Below are positions 7,857 through 17,148 of a stretch of DNA of 64,000 nucleotides, one piece after another. The first letter of the stretch is position 1; every line of letters starts with the position of its first letter. Where the stretch lies: contig JAKSDK010001512.1 in the NCBI GenBank assembly GCA_022360095.1, positions 82,348 through 146,347 on the forward strand, given 5' to 3'. Made by a program: the position numbers and the translations under genes. The notes below the pieces were generated by a model. The model worked only from the letters and a program-made list of their open reading frames with translations, was not told where the DNA came from and did not search any database. This DNA comes from Phycisphaerales bacterium (GTDB lineage Bacteria; Planctomycetota; Phycisphaerae; UBA1845; UTPLA1).

Positions 7857-10078
7857 GGTTGGAGGTTCGTTGCAAGAGGGTCGAGTGAAGCCGCATTCGC
7901 CGTTTCATCGACCGAAGACGACTTGATGAGGTTGTCCTGAACGTAGGAAATCGGACGGAGGTAGGCGTGCGGGCTTTCAAGCAAGGCTCCAAAAATGGTG
8001 CGACCGACGGGCCCTGCGGTTTGGCCGCCGCTGCCGCCATGTTCGATGACGACCGCAATCGCAATTCGTGGGTGCCGGTAGGGAGCAAAGCCGGCAAACC
8101 AGGCATGAGTCTGCGGCGTCTTTTCCTCCGTTCGATTCGGCGGCCATCGTTTCATCACTTCGCGCCTTATGCATTTCGTATTACGCGGAAGATTCAACAT
8201 TTCACGAGCATTTTCGATGGTGGGGGCGATGGCATATTCCGTTTCGCCATCGCCGAGATCAAACGTGTATTTCATCTCGACGACACGGGCCACACACTGT
8301 GCACTGCCGGTCTTGCCGCAAATCGTCAGGTGATCCAACCGTGCATGTTTGTAGGCCGTGCCGCCCATCTCATTCACGCATCGATACAGTCCTCGTCGAG
8401 CGATTCTCACGGCTTCCGCGGAAACCCCCTGAATACGCTCGTCGCGTTCTTGCCTTGGATGGTTGGCGATGATCTTCGGATCGCGGTATGTCCCTCTGGC
8501 AAGCGTTGCGTAGATGTTCGCGGCCTGAAGCGGTGTGATTTGCATCTCACCCTGGCCGATGGCGTAGTTGCGACCGTCCGCCCGACGGTATTTGCGCTTC
8601 GCCTTTTTGGTGATCCAATCGTAGGTCGGAATAATCCCGGCGCGTTCTTCGATAAGGCCCGTGGTTGATCTTCGACGAGAATCCGGTCCATAAATAAAAT
8701 CGGCATAAAAGTCCGTCAGGCGCTGCGCATTCAAGCGCTGGCCCAAGCCGTAGAAATAGATGTTACAACTGTGCATGATGGAATCTTCCGCCGCCACATA
8801 TCCGTGCCCGGGCAGGCCTTTCCAATGTGTCCAGCAGTGCCAGAAGGTCGATTCCGGAATGAAGGAACCGTCGCAATACACCTGGGCTTTCGGATCCACA
8901 AGTTGATGTTTGAAGCCCGCGAGCAATGAGATCGGCTTCACGATTGAACCGGGCTGGTATTCCTCCGCAACGGCGCGGAAAAGTAACGGTCGCCGTTTGG
9001 CATCATCGCGAAGCACGCGATACTCTTTCTTGAACTGCTCGTGTGAAAAGGAAGGCACGCTGACCAGGGCAAGCACATCCTGTGTTTCGATGTCCAGCAC
9101 GACGCAACTTGCCCCCGTTCGATGCGAATCTTCCGCGACGGCGGATTCCAGAATTTCCGCAATACGCCGCTGAAGACTCGCGTCGATCGTGAGCTGCACG
9201 TCCAGGCCGTCGATCGGCGGCTGAAATTCCTTTCGGTGGCCGTCGAGATTTTTTTCCTCGTAGCCGCGTTTGCCGCGCAGCATCATTTCGCCAAGATACT
9301 CCACGCCGGAGACACCCGCCCTGTCTCCTGAACGATAGCATGCCAACGGATCGTCTTTGCGCGGATCACCATCGATGCGCCTCGCGGAAACCTCGCCCAG
9401 ATTCCCAAGCAAATGACACAAAGGCCTGGCGTCCGCAGACCAGACCCTGCGTACCGAAGGTTCGATCCGAACAAACGGCAGACCCGACAATTCAAGCTCA
9501 ATTCGCGTCCTGACCTCGGGCGTGATGTCGCGTAGCACGGAATAGAACCAAGTGTCATCTCTCAGACGGACGGATTCAAGCGGCTCCTCATAACCGTCGC
9601 GCTGCCGCTTCTTCCAGACGGAACGACGGATGCGTTCCACCGCGTCGCAGATGCCATCGCGCCGTTGCCGAAGCGAGTACAACGGCGTATCCGAGGCCTG
9701 TTCAAGCGTCAACCACATTCGGCGAATGCGATCTTCGATTTCAGCCTCCAATTCAGAGGGCGAGGCACCTCGCCAGCGCGGGTCCTGACGACCAAGTCGT
9801 TTGGCCAGGCGCTGAAGATAGGACTCATTCATGCTTAATGCACCGTAAAACACGGTGACGTCGAGTGCCGGTTCATCGGAAACAAGGAGCCGCCCGTAGC
9901 GATCCAGGATTCGGCCGCGCAGCGGCGGAAGAAAATGTCTCGGGGCAAGCAGTGCTTCATCGGCTTTTTGCTGATAGGACGTGCCGAAAACAACCTGCAA
10001 CTGAAATAATCGGGCAATCAGAATGATGCCGCAGATGACGGGAATCGTCAGGACGACTTTTAAGCGTCGTTCGAACAT
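7853..10078 (-). CDS. mrdA: Penicillin-binding protein 2 (peptidoglycan transpeptidase)
   Basis: Class B PBP that cross-links peptidoglycan during elongation; periplasmic, with one N-terminal anchor (about residues 8-31). 741 residues, roughly 100 longer than E. coli PBP2. Motifs: RGRILDRYG of the pedestal domain, SxxK GSIVKP (catalytic Ser378, Lys381), SCN (437-439) and KTGS (589-592). Between KTGS and the later HAWFAGFAP lie about 65 residues, clearly longer than usual, containing a charged insert (YTFDLGDGETEYAIAPTIEN). It sits between mreD and rodA. Confidence 0.95.
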   Translation of the reverse strand: MFERRLKVVLTIPVICGIILIARLFQLQVVFGTSYQQKADEALLAPRHFLPPLRGRILDRYGRLLVSDEPALDVTVFYGALSMNESYLQRLAKRLGRQDPRWRGASPSELEAEIEDRIRRMWLTLEQASDTPLYSLRQRRDGICDAVERIRRSVWKKRQRDGYEEPLESVRLRDDTWFYSVLRDITPEVRTRIELELSGLPFVRIEPSVRRVWSADARPLCHLLGNLGEVSARRIDGDPRKDDPLACYRSGDRAGVSGVEYLGEMMLRGKRGYEEKNLDGHRKEFQPPIDGLDVQLTIDASLQRRIAEILESAVAEDSHRTGASCVVLDIETQDVLALVSVPSFSHEQFKKEYRVLRDDAKRRPLLFRAVAEEYQPGSIVKPISLLAGFKHQLVDPKAQVYCDGSFIPESTFWHCWTHWKGLPGHGYVAAEDSIMHSCNIYFYGLGQRLNAQRLTDFYADFIYGPDSRRRSTTGLIEERAGIIPTYDWITKKAKRKYRRADGRNYAIGQGEMQITPLQAANIYATLARGTYRDPKIIANHPRQERDERIQGVSAEAVRIARRGLYRCVNEMGGTAYKHARLDHLTICGKTGSAQCVARVVEMKYTFDLGDGETEYAIAPTIENAREMLNLPRNTKCIRREVMKRWPPNRTEEKTPQTHAWFAGFAPYRHPRIAIAVVIEHGGSGGQTAGPVGRTIFGALLESPHAYLRPISYVQDNLIKSSSVDETANAASLDPLATNLQP

Positions 10079-10147
10079 GTGATTTCTTTTCAGCCGAGGT
10101 TGTCGTTACCGTTGTGCTTACGCACAGAGTGCTCGACCGTTCGAATC

Positions 10148-10675
10148 TTATCGTACGGGCAATCGCTGGGGGACTCCAACTCCCAGCACGGTCCGAAGCC
10201 TGCACAGGATCCAATGTCCGTAGGGGGCCAAAACCGCCGTGTACACGGCGCCCCAGACCGCAGTGACCACGGTCTCCCCAAGGCGATCCCATTCCCCCAT
10301 CACATAGAGCATATGCAAACCGACGAGACTAGCCAGGATCAGTTTAGCGAGGAATGAAAAAATCAATTGGGTCAGCGCGCTCTCGCGGAACGTCAGTTCT
10401 CGCACTTTGCAAACGATCAGTCCGATGAACCCAAGCGAAAACGCGTGAACACCGACGTTCGCATAGTCCGTGTAACTTATGGTGGTCAGATCGACGGCGA
10501 GCCCGATGCACCAGCATGCGAGCGGCGCGTCCTGTTGGCGAGCCAGCAGCGCATAGTATACCGCCAGGATGACCATGAAATCCGGCCGAATCGTGTGGAG
10601 GGCGATGAACGGCGCGACGGTCGTTTGAAGCACCGTAACCAGGTAGAGCAGAATGGCGAATGCGATCCAACGCAT
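10148..10675 (-). CDS. mreD: MreD-like rod-shape-determining membrane protein
   Basis: About 175 residues with five or six hydrophobic segments. Typical MreD landmarks are LQTTVAPFIALHTIRPDFMVILAVYYAL near the N-terminus and CWCIGLAVDL with a conserved acidic residue. The chosen ATG begins MRWIAFAILL, which puts a membrane helix at the N-terminus as in other MreDs. An upstream in-frame ATG at 10753 would add 26 residues and overlap the HEAT gene by 40 bases; neither start has a strong ribosome-binding site. The gene precedes mrdA and rodA as in classic mre operons, but no mreB or mreC lies upstream. Confidence 0.8.
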   Translation of the reverse strand: MRWIAFAILLYLVTVLQTTVAPFIALHTIRPDFMVILAVYYALLARQQDAPLACWCIGLAVDLTTISYTDYANVGVHAFSLGFIGLIVCKVRELTFRESALTQLIFSFLAKLILASLVGLHMLYVMGEWDRLGETVVTAVWGAVYTAVLAPYGHWILCRLRTVLGVGVPQRLPVR

Positions 10676-10713
10676 TTCGTAACCCGTTTCTAAGATTTTC
10701 CCCGCGAGGGTTG

Positions 10714-11853
10714 TTAATCCGGTGAACGCCCGGCCAACGGAGACCTTTGCCATGAATCCTGCCGCGGTTTCGTCTTTCCCGACGATGCAACGTGGCCAGA
10801 CCGATCGATCGTACGAATGGCCGCTCGTGCGACGGCAATTCGAACGTATTCGGATTGTCCCTGAGTTTCAAATGCCTGCTTCAACGTGCCGAGCACTTCC
10901 GGGTCGGCGATCGCTTCCAAGGCCAAGGCGGCCAAGGCCCTCACGCGCTCGACCTGGCGATGGGTCGGATCGTCTTTCGTGACGTGCTTGGGTGAACTAA
11001 AAAAAAGATGCTTCAATGCCAAGTTTCGGCCTTCGTCATGCCCCAGTGCCGCCAATCCCCTGGCCGCCTGCAAACGAATCTCGGGAAAATCCGAATCCAT
11101 CCGAAAGCGATGCCAGAATAGTTCTTCCGCTTCCTGACTTTTGGTGCCAGCCAGCATCATCAGTGCGAGCGTAGCCTGGTCCGCATACTTGCTATAACCG
11201 TGAAAGATCAGGCGCCGAATCGCGTGTTCGTCCTCCATCACGGCGAGAGATTCCAGGATTTGCAGCTTTGCCGCCGATTTCTTCTCCCGGTTCAACGCCA
11301 CTCTCAAGAGCTTGATATGTTCTTTGCCGCCCAAACGACCGATGACCAGAGCGGCATTTGCCCGAATTCGAGCATCGGGATCGTCAAGCAACAATAGCGA
11401 TAGTTCGCTCGTTCGACTCGGGTCACCAAGTCGGTGTAATGCAAAAATGGCGGCCATTCGAACCAGTTTGTTTTGGGATTCCGCTCGGGTCCGGATGGCG
11501 TCCAGCAACCGCTCGCTGATCAGATCTTTCGGCCTCGCTTCCCCGATTGCCATCAGCGCGGCGAAACTGGCCCCCGGATAGTCATTCTCGATATTAAGCG
11601 GGATGGCGAGACGCTCCATCCCTTCAATCGGCGCGACTTCCTTAAAGGCCTCGATCGCCTGCATACGAAGGGTCGGTGAATCACCGAAGGCCGCATCTTC
11701 GAGCGTCTTGATGGCCATCGCCCGAAAGCGGTTGTGCTGTTGCTGAGGGAGAGGTTCCAACTTTGGGCCTGCGCACCCGGCACCGGTCGCCAGGAAAACA
11801 CAGAAAACACATGAGGGCAAAGATCGGAGAACACGTTCAATCCATTGAATCAT
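10714..11853 (-). CDS. HEAT-repeat (probable lipoprotein) adaptor protein
   Basis: 379 residues. A signal peptide ends in FLATGAGCAG, a loose lipobox-like site with a suitable cysteine. The body is built of HEAT-type helical hairpins of about 35 residues, for example VRMAAIFALHRLGDPS, IRANAALVIGRLGGKE, IRLQAARGLAALGHDE and VRALAALALEAIADPE. Such solenoids bind partner proteins and no enzymatic motif is present. The gene overlaps the end of lnt by 17 bases and is followed by mreD, so it may be an exported scaffold for the elongation machinery; that role is inference from position only. Confidence 0.75.
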   Translation of the reverse strand: MIQWIERVLRSLPSCVFCVFLATGAGCAGPKLEPLPQQQHNRFRAMAIKTLEDAAFGDSPTLRMQAIEAFKEVAPIEGMERLAIPLNIENDYPGASFAALMAIGEARPKDLISERLLDAIRTRAESQNKLVRMAAIFALHRLGDPSRTSELSLLLLDDPDARIRANAALVIGRLGGKEHIKLLRVALNREKKSAAKLQILESLAVMEDEHAIRRLIFHGYSKYADQATLALMMLAGTKSQEAEELFWHRFRMDSDFPEIRLQAARGLAALGHDEGRNLALKHLFFSSPKHVTKDDPTHRQVERVRALAALALEAIADPEVLGTLKQAFETQGQSEYVRIAVARAAIRTIDRSGHVASSGKTKPRQDSWQRSPLAGRSPD

Positions 11854-14152
11854 CCTTCATCACCTTCCCTGGCACTGAACTGCGATTTGTGATTCGTCGA
11901 AACCGTTGCCTGAACCAATCTAACAACATCAGGGCCGACAGTCCAACCATGATCCATGCAAACCAATCGCCCCAGCGCGTGTAAAGCGTGATACGATCAT
12001 CGAGCAAAGCCGTGTCAATCGCGTAGGCCGGGGCGGTCCAGGGCCTGGATCGCCACCGGTCCACCGTCGCCAGGTCGTCTTGAATCTGGGCCAGAAAGAT
12101 CTCCTGGGACAAGGACAGGTTGGGATTATTCAGGGTGAGGTTTTTCTTAAGATTGCTCAATCTGCCGGCGACAAAGTTGAATTCGGGGCCCATGTCCGCA
12201 AGGGCGGGCCGGATATCCTGCCCCAAGACTTGTCCCAGCTTCTTACGCGTTTTCTCATAATCCTCCCGGTCACTCGACTGCGACTGCAATTTGACGGCCA
12301 TCTCGCGCAGTCGACTCAGCGCCTCGGTGACCGCATCCAGCTTCTGGACCTTTTCTTCCGCAAGCCTCACCCGACTGTGAATACTGCCGTTCGGATAAAC
12401 CATCGCACTGATTCCGGTGTTCACGCTTCGCGCCACGGCAATTCGATTCTCAACCGCACGAAACACGGACGCCGCAAGGTGCTGCTCCAATTCCGCCGTG
12501 TGCAAAAACCAACCGTCGTTGCTGATGCTCAAAAGCAAGTCGATGTTTTTTCGACCATCAACCGGCGGCTCGCCTAAAGTGAACTCGCGAGTGATGTAAG
12601 GCATGATCTCTTCGTAGCAAATGGGCGTGCCGGCGCGATACCCCGTGGAGTTCTCGGAACCGGACTCGAATTCGAAGATCACATATTTGTCCCCCGGCGT
12701 CAGCGAATAATGCCTTCCATCCTTGCCCCAAGGGGTCAATTTGTTCAGCGAATTGTAGATCCCGGGGTAACGATAACGAAATGGCACATATTCGCCGAAG
12801 ATGACAAGGTGGCGTTTGTCATATCGGGCAACCGGTCGAGTCTGATGCGGCTTGACAAGGAACGCAGAATTGTAAGCGTCGACGCGCGACGGGATCTCGG
12901 TCGGTTTCCACTCCAAAGAGGAAAACCCCAGGACGATCGGCACACCCGATTCCGTGCTGAGCTTCTGGAATGCTTCGAGGAACTCCGCGGACCACGACTG
13001 GAGCTGTTTTAAGTGCCAAAGCTTCCAGTCCGGTGGGTATCGTCGCTTAAGGATCTCCTCTAACTCACCCGAATCCGCCTCCAGAAACGACTGGTTGATG
13101 AACCCTCTTATGGCCGTCTCGGGAAGCACGATCAAATCCGGCTTCTCCGCAGCCGCACGTTTCGTCAAATCAAGATGCACCTGAAAGACGGTCGCCGGAT
13201 GAAGACGCTGACCCGGTCTGGGATTCACGAGCATCGCGATATCGTGTTGGACCATCGCAATTCGAGGGCCCTCCCTCAGGTGTTTCCGCGAGCTTTGGGC
13301 CAGCCCGTAGATCAACGCCCCCAGGACCACGATAAGCGTCGTCAGCGAGCCGAGGGGCAAGCGCGTGATGACACGACGTTGGTTCGTCACGGCTCTTCTT
13401 GGCAATTCGCTGTTGTATCGTAGCGTCCGCCAGACCCGGATCGGCTGAATGAGCAGATCCGTCAACCAGCCGTTGATCATGACCAGGATGAAGCTTACGC
13501 CGTAAGCACCGACAAGATCACTGACCTGAATCACGGTCAGGACTCGATATTGCGTGTGAGCCAGAAGCAACCAGGGAAAACCTGAAAAGGCCGTGGAACG
13601 AATGAACTCCACGGCGACCCAGACGATCGGCGCACTGATTGCGACGGACATGCCGTGGCGACGATACAGGTGGCGAATCGGCCAGGCCGCGAGAGGGAAG
13701 AACACCGCCATGTATGCGGAAAGCGCCAGAAAACCCGGCCATGTCACCACGTGCATCCAACGAATGTTGACCAGAAAAAAACTCAACCCGAATACGTAGC
13801 TGACGGCGTACAGCAAACGGGCCTTCGCAGCCGTGCAAACACAAATCAACCACGGAACGAGACACACGTAGGCCAACGGCCACCAATTGACGTCTGGAAA
13901 AATCAAACTGCAAAGCACCGAAGAGAGAAGACTCAGAAGGAAGATGGGTCGCCGCGTGTGAATGTTTTGAAGGGCTCCTACCAGCCGCGTCGAGTGATGA
14001 GGATCTTGACTCAACGGGCCGGACACGGGGCGATCGTCCGACGGCTGATTCGTATCGGCACGATGGCTGGCAGCATCGGGTGATTCTTCCGAAACACGTT
14101 CCATTGGCGAACGACTTGGTTTCGTGGCTTGCTTGCTTTTTCGCTTGTTCAT
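11837..14152 (-). CDS. lnt: Apolipoprotein N-acyltransferase (Lnt) with a large insert
   Basis: Adds the third acyl chain to lipoproteins at the periplasmic face. 771 residues against about 510 in E. coli. A ~55-residue polar N-terminal tail precedes about seven membrane segments (70-290) and a nitrilase-like domain. The catalytic triad is present: Glu in VLPETAIRG (345), Lys in YDKRHLVIFGEYVP (446) and Cys in TPICYEE (512). The normal chain ALLDDRITLYTRWGDWF resumes only near 716 after a charged, coiled-coil-like insert of about 110 residues (596-707). The start is the ATG giving MNKRKSKQ; a TTG directly before it is less likely. Confidence 0.92.
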   Translation of the reverse strand: MNKRKSKQATKPSRSPMERVSEESPDAASHRADTNQPSDDRPVSGPLSQDPHHSTRLVGALQNIHTRRPIFLLSLLSSVLCSLIFPDVNWWPLAYVCLVPWLICVCTAAKARLLYAVSYVFGLSFFLVNIRWMHVVTWPGFLALSAYMAVFFPLAAWPIRHLYRRHGMSVAISAPIVWVAVEFIRSTAFSGFPWLLLAHTQYRVLTVIQVSDLVGAYGVSFILVMINGWLTDLLIQPIRVWRTLRYNSELPRRAVTNQRRVITRLPLGSLTTLIVVLGALIYGLAQSSRKHLREGPRIAMVQHDIAMLVNPRPGQRLHPATVFQVHLDLTKRAAAEKPDLIVLPETAIRGFINQSFLEADSGELEEILKRRYPPDWKLWHLKQLQSWSAEFLEAFQKLSTESGVPIVLGFSSLEWKPTEIPSRVDAYNSAFLVKPHQTRPVARYDKRHLVIFGEYVPFRYRYPGIYNSLNKLTPWGKDGRHYSLTPGDKYVIFEFESGSENSTGYRAGTPICYEEIMPYITREFTLGEPPVDGRKNIDLLLSISNDGWFLHTAELEQHLAASVFRAVENRIAVARSVNTGISAMVYPNGSIHSRVRLAEEKVQKLDAVTEALSRLREMAVKLQSQSSDREDYEKTRKKLGQVLGQDIRPALADMGPEFNFVAGRLSNLKKNLTLNNPNLSLSQEIFLAQIQDDLATVDRWRSRPWTAPAYAIDTALLDDRITLYTRWGDWFAWIMVGLSALMLLDWFRQRFRRITNRSSVPGKVMKDDSMD

Positions 14153-14170
14153 CAAGCAACGCAGTGTAAC

Positions 14171-14260
14171 GGGAAGGGGGAAGGGGGATAAGGGGATATG
14201 GGGATAGGGGATAGGGGATAAGGGACCAAGGGATCAAGGGATCAAGGGATCAAGGGATAA
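14171..14260 (+). repeat. Low-complexity G-rich tandem repeats between glmM and lnt
   Basis: Degenerate short tandem units: first GGGGATA-type runs (GGGGATATGGGGATAGGGGA), then four copies of the 9-base unit AAGGGATC (with CAAGGGAT phasing). No coding signal is present. Together with the C-rich run before glmM it forms the 217-base spacer between two minus-strand genes. Such G/C-rich slippage tracts can form G-quadruplex-like structures; that is inference. Confidence 0.8.
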
Positions 14261-14325
14261 GAGTGGTGCTCTTAATAACGAGAAGATGGAGCGCATGTAC
14301 GGCTCTGATTAGGCGTTGCTATCTC

Positions 14326-14369
14326 AGCCCCTTGGACCCTTGGACCCTTGGACCCTAGGCCCCCCCCTT
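14326..14369 (-). repeat. CCCTTGGAC tandem repeat next to the glmM stop codon
   Basis: Three to four copies of the 9-base unit CCCTTGGAC followed by CCTAGG and a run of eight C. The unit is close to the reverse complement of the GGGATCAAG units 70-150 bases away, so the two tracts could pair as a large imperfect inverted repeat in a transcript running from glmM into lnt. Confidence 0.7.
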
Positions 14370-15704
14370 CTACAACAGCTCGGTGATGCGGCGGGCCAGG
14401 GATACGGCCGTTTTCTCGTCAGCAGCCTCCGAGATCACTCGGGCAATGGGTTCCGTGTTGGACGGACGGACGTGAACCCAGCCCTCGGGCCAGTCGATCC
14501 TGAGACCATCCGCATCGTTGGATTGACCATCGGTGCTCATTCGGACCCGTTCGAGCCAGGCCTGGATCGCCTCCCGATCCACCTCAAACTTCTGCTTGAT
14601 CATGACATAACGAGGCATCTCATCGACAATCGTCGCCAACGGTCGCCAATCCTCGGCGAGCAGATCCAGGACCAGCCCCATGCCGACGAAGCTGTCGCGC
14701 ACCGGAACGACCCTCGGATCGATCACGCCGCCGTTGCCTTCGCCCCCGATGACGCAACCGTGGGTGAGGACGGCACGGGCCACATTCGCTTCGCCTACCG
14801 GTGTACGATGCACCACAGCGCCGTCGCCCGCCTGGGCCACCAGGTCGTCCACCATCCGAGAGGTTGAAAGATTCACCGCGACGGCCCCGACCTGTTTCGA
14901 CAGCATGTATTTGGTTGCCAAAGCGACGGTGTATTCCTCGCCGATGTAACGTCCCTGATTATCGACAATCGCCAATCGATCCGCATCCGGATCCTGTGCG
15001 AAACCGACGTCGGCACCGTGTTCACGAACGGCTTCACACAAACCGACCAAGTTTTCGGCCGTGGGCTCGGGAGGGTGAGCGAATCGCCCGTGCGGCTCGC
15101 TGTTGAGGTGCGTGACCTTGCAGCCCAATCGTTCGAGCAACATCTTGCCGCCGAGACCGCCGGCGCCGTTGACGCTGTCGAGCACGACTTTGAGTTGTCG
15201 TCGGCGAATCGCCTCGACGTTCAGCACGCGCGTGACTTTGGCGACGTGACGATCGTGCGTGGTGAGGTCGCGCTCGAGTTCCCTTAATTGCTCAACGCCG
15301 GCAAAATGAAAGTCCTTCCGGCGATACCGATCGAAAATCTGCTCGGCCAATTCCGGGGGGGGAGCGAATCCTTCAGATGTAATGAACTTGATCCCATTCC
15401 ATTGTTCGGGATTGTGGCTCGCGGTGATGACCACGCCGCCGGCCGCCGATCGCTCTCCGACCATCAAAGCCACTCCCGGGGTCGTGACAACGCCAAGTTC
15501 CACGACGTGACAACCGGCTGCGAGCATGCCGCTGGTGACCGCATTGTGCACCATCGTCCCGCTGGGCCGCGAATCGCGCCCAATGACAACGGTACCGCCA
15601 CCGAGATACGACCCGAACATGGCCCCCATCTCCGCCGCAAGCATGGGCGTCATCGTCTCACCCACGATGCCTCTCACACCGGATACGCTGATCATCAAAG
15701 TCAT
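14370..15704 (-). CDS. glmM: Phosphoglucosamine mutase / alpha-D-phosphohexomutase
   Basis: Interconverts hexosamine (or hexose) 6- and 1-phosphates; in the GlmM role it supplies GlcN-1-P for UDP-GlcNAc and peptidoglycan. 444 residues, the normal length. All four phosphohexomutase motifs are present: the phosphoserine loop TASHNPEQWNG, metal loop DPDADR, sugar loop GGEGNGG and phosphate loop RPSNTEP. The N-terminal SGVRGIVGETMTP is typical of the bacterial GlmM/ManB-like branch. A small gene ends 13 bases upstream. Whether the substrate is glucosamine or mannose/glucose phosphate cannot be settled from sequence alone. Confidence 0.9.
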   Translation of the reverse strand: MTLMISVSGVRGIVGETMTPMLAAEMGAMFGSYLGGGTVVIGRDSRPSGTMVHNAVTSGMLAAGCHVVELGVVTTPGVALMVGERSAAGGVVITASHNPEQWNGIKFITSEGFAPPPELAEQIFDRYRRKDFHFAGVEQLRELERDLTTHDRHVAKVTRVLNVEAIRRRQLKVVLDSVNGAGGLGGKMLLERLGCKVTHLNSEPHGRFAHPPEPTAENLVGLCEAVREHGADVGFAQDPDADRLAIVDNQGRYIGEEYTVALATKYMLSKQVGAVAVNLSTSRMVDDLVAQAGDGAVVHRTPVGEANVARAVLTHGCVIGGEGNGGVIDPRVVPVRDSFVGMGLVLDLLAEDWRPLATIVDEMPRYVMIKQKFEVDREAIQAWLERVRMSTDGQSNDADGLRIDWPEGWVHVRPSNTEPIARVISEAADEKTAVSLARRITELL

Positions 15705-15717
15705 AACATCTCAACCA

Positions 15718-15996
15718 TTAATCTCTACGATTGTCCCGGTCGGATTGACGTTTCTCAAGATCTTCCCGCACTTCCGGGCACAAATAACGGGCCTCGATCT
15801 CAGGCATCCCGGCGAGCGCGTCCAAGGTTCGTTCATAGCGCGTCTCGATGTCCGCAAGGGTGTCCACGAACAAACGTCGCTCACCCTTGACGACACAAAA
15901 ACCGCCCCCATCACCCCCTAACGGCTCTCTGCGAATCGCCAACCCCATTTCCTCCGCCACTCTCAGCAACTCATCCAGCCGCATTTGCAAATCCAT
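15718..15996 (-). CDS. Small conserved-looking hypothetical protein upstream of glmM
   Basis: 92 residues, cytoplasmic and charged. The order is an N-terminal helix (MDLQMRLDELLRVAEEMGL), a GGDGGGFCVVKGERRLFVD beta-like core and an acidic helical end (EIEARYLCPEVREDLEK). I recall similar short proteins (LGGxGGGxCxLxGxxxLFVDTLA) from other planctomycetes but cannot name a family. It sits 13 bases upstream of glmM on the same strand, so co-transcription is likely. It is divergent from the histidine kinase. Confidence 0.7.
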   Translation of the reverse strand: MDLQMRLDELLRVAEEMGLAIRREPLGGDGGGFCVVKGERRLFVDTLADIETRYERTLDALAGMPEIEARYLCPEVREDLEKRQSDRDNRRD

Positions 15997-16135
15997 CGAT
16001 CATATTCCATACTTTGCGCAATCCTTGCCGTTGGTCTGAGACAACACAACGCCAGATCATTGGTATGATGCCGGAGATGGTTGTCAAGTTCGTGCAGGCG
16101 ACTGCCGATAACATCGTCGTCCGAAGCCGTACAAT

Positions 16136-16972
16136 ATGGTCCCTGAATCTAGCCCCGACATCAAGCGCCTCGCAGAGTCCGCAGCCAACGAAGGAGACTC
16201 CATCTCAGCGCAGGCGGCGTCTACGCTGGAAAAACAACTCGACGGTCTTGAAGACCGTTTGATGGAACTGCAGCACCAGGTGCAACAGCTTCAACGAATG
16301 GCCTCGTTGGGCACGGTCGCCACGATTCTCGCACATGAGTTCAACAACCTCCTGACACCCATCCTGACCTACAGCCAGTACGCGTTGACCCGTGATGATC
16401 CGGAGTTGTCGCGAACCGCAGTGGAAATGGCGCAGAAAAACGGACAACAGTTATCCGTACTTTGCAGCAAGATCCTCGGCATGGCCGTGGATAATCGGAT
16501 GGGACCGAGTGATGCGGAGATCACGCCGCTGCTGCATGATGCCGTCACATGTGTCGGTCGCGACCTGGACAAGGATGATATTGAACTCACCATCGACGCC
16601 CCCGAGGACCTGAAAGCCCGTGCACACGCCGGAAGCCTGCAACAGGTCCTGTTTAATCTTGTACTGAATGCGCGCCATGCCATGCTTGACGGCGGAGGGC
16701 AACTGAAACTCGTTGCCCAACCGACGGATGACCGCCGCGTCCGGATCACGGTCACCGATACCGGTTCAGGCATAAAGCCTGAACACATGGACCAGATCTT
16801 TGAACCATTCTTCACCACAAAACAACACCAGGATCAGCCGGACCGTCACGGACTCGGACTGGGGCTGCACGTCTGCCGTCAACTCATGGAGGAACAGGAC
16901 GGTTGCATTACGGTCGAAAGCCAACCCGGCAAAGGCACGACCTTCACCTTATTGCTGCCCGCCGCTAATTGA
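16136..16972 (+). CDS. Soluble sensor histidine kinase
   Basis: 278 residues without membrane segments. A short N-terminal coiled coil (28-55) precedes the phospho-acceptor helix ASLGTVATILAHEFNNLLTP (His67) of the NtrB/AtoS-like type. The HATPase domain has N-box NLVLNARHAML, G1 VTDTGSGIKPE, F-box IFEPFFTTK and G2 HGLGLGLHVCRQ. Input would have to come through the short N-terminus or a partner protein. No response regulator is adjacent; the nearest receivers belong to the chemotaxis operon. ATG is chosen as the first start in frame; its ribosome-binding site is weak. Confidence 0.9.
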   Translation: MVPESSPDIKRLAESAANEGDSISAQAASTLEKQLDGLEDRLMELQHQVQQLQRMASLGTVATILAHEFNNLLTPILTYSQYALTRDDPELSRTAVEMAQKNGQQLSVLCSKILGMAVDNRMGPSDAEITPLLHDAVTCVGRDLDKDDIELTIDAPEDLKARAHAGSLQQVLFNLVLNARHAMLDGGGQLKLVAQPTDDRRVRITVTDTGSGIKPEHMDQIFEPFFTTKQHQDQPDRHGLGLGLHVCRQLMEEQDGCITVESQPGKGTTFTLLLPAAN

Positions 16973-17148
16973 CGATTAATAGTCAAAAGTCTATTTTTAG
17001 GTGCCCGGTCGTCAGGGCCGAGATTCGTTTGAGCACAATCTCACCAACGGCCTGTCTCGTATGCTTGCCTCCGCAGTGACGTATTGATACACTGGACGTA
17101 TCATTTTGCACATCCATCCTAGGTTCGACGACAGGAGGCGGTAATCCC

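Noticed and set aside
13518..14237. Open frame overlapping lnt on the same strand, starting in the low-complexity repeat
   Set aside because: Its start is made of slippage repeats and the rest is Ser/Arg-rich out-of-frame lnt.
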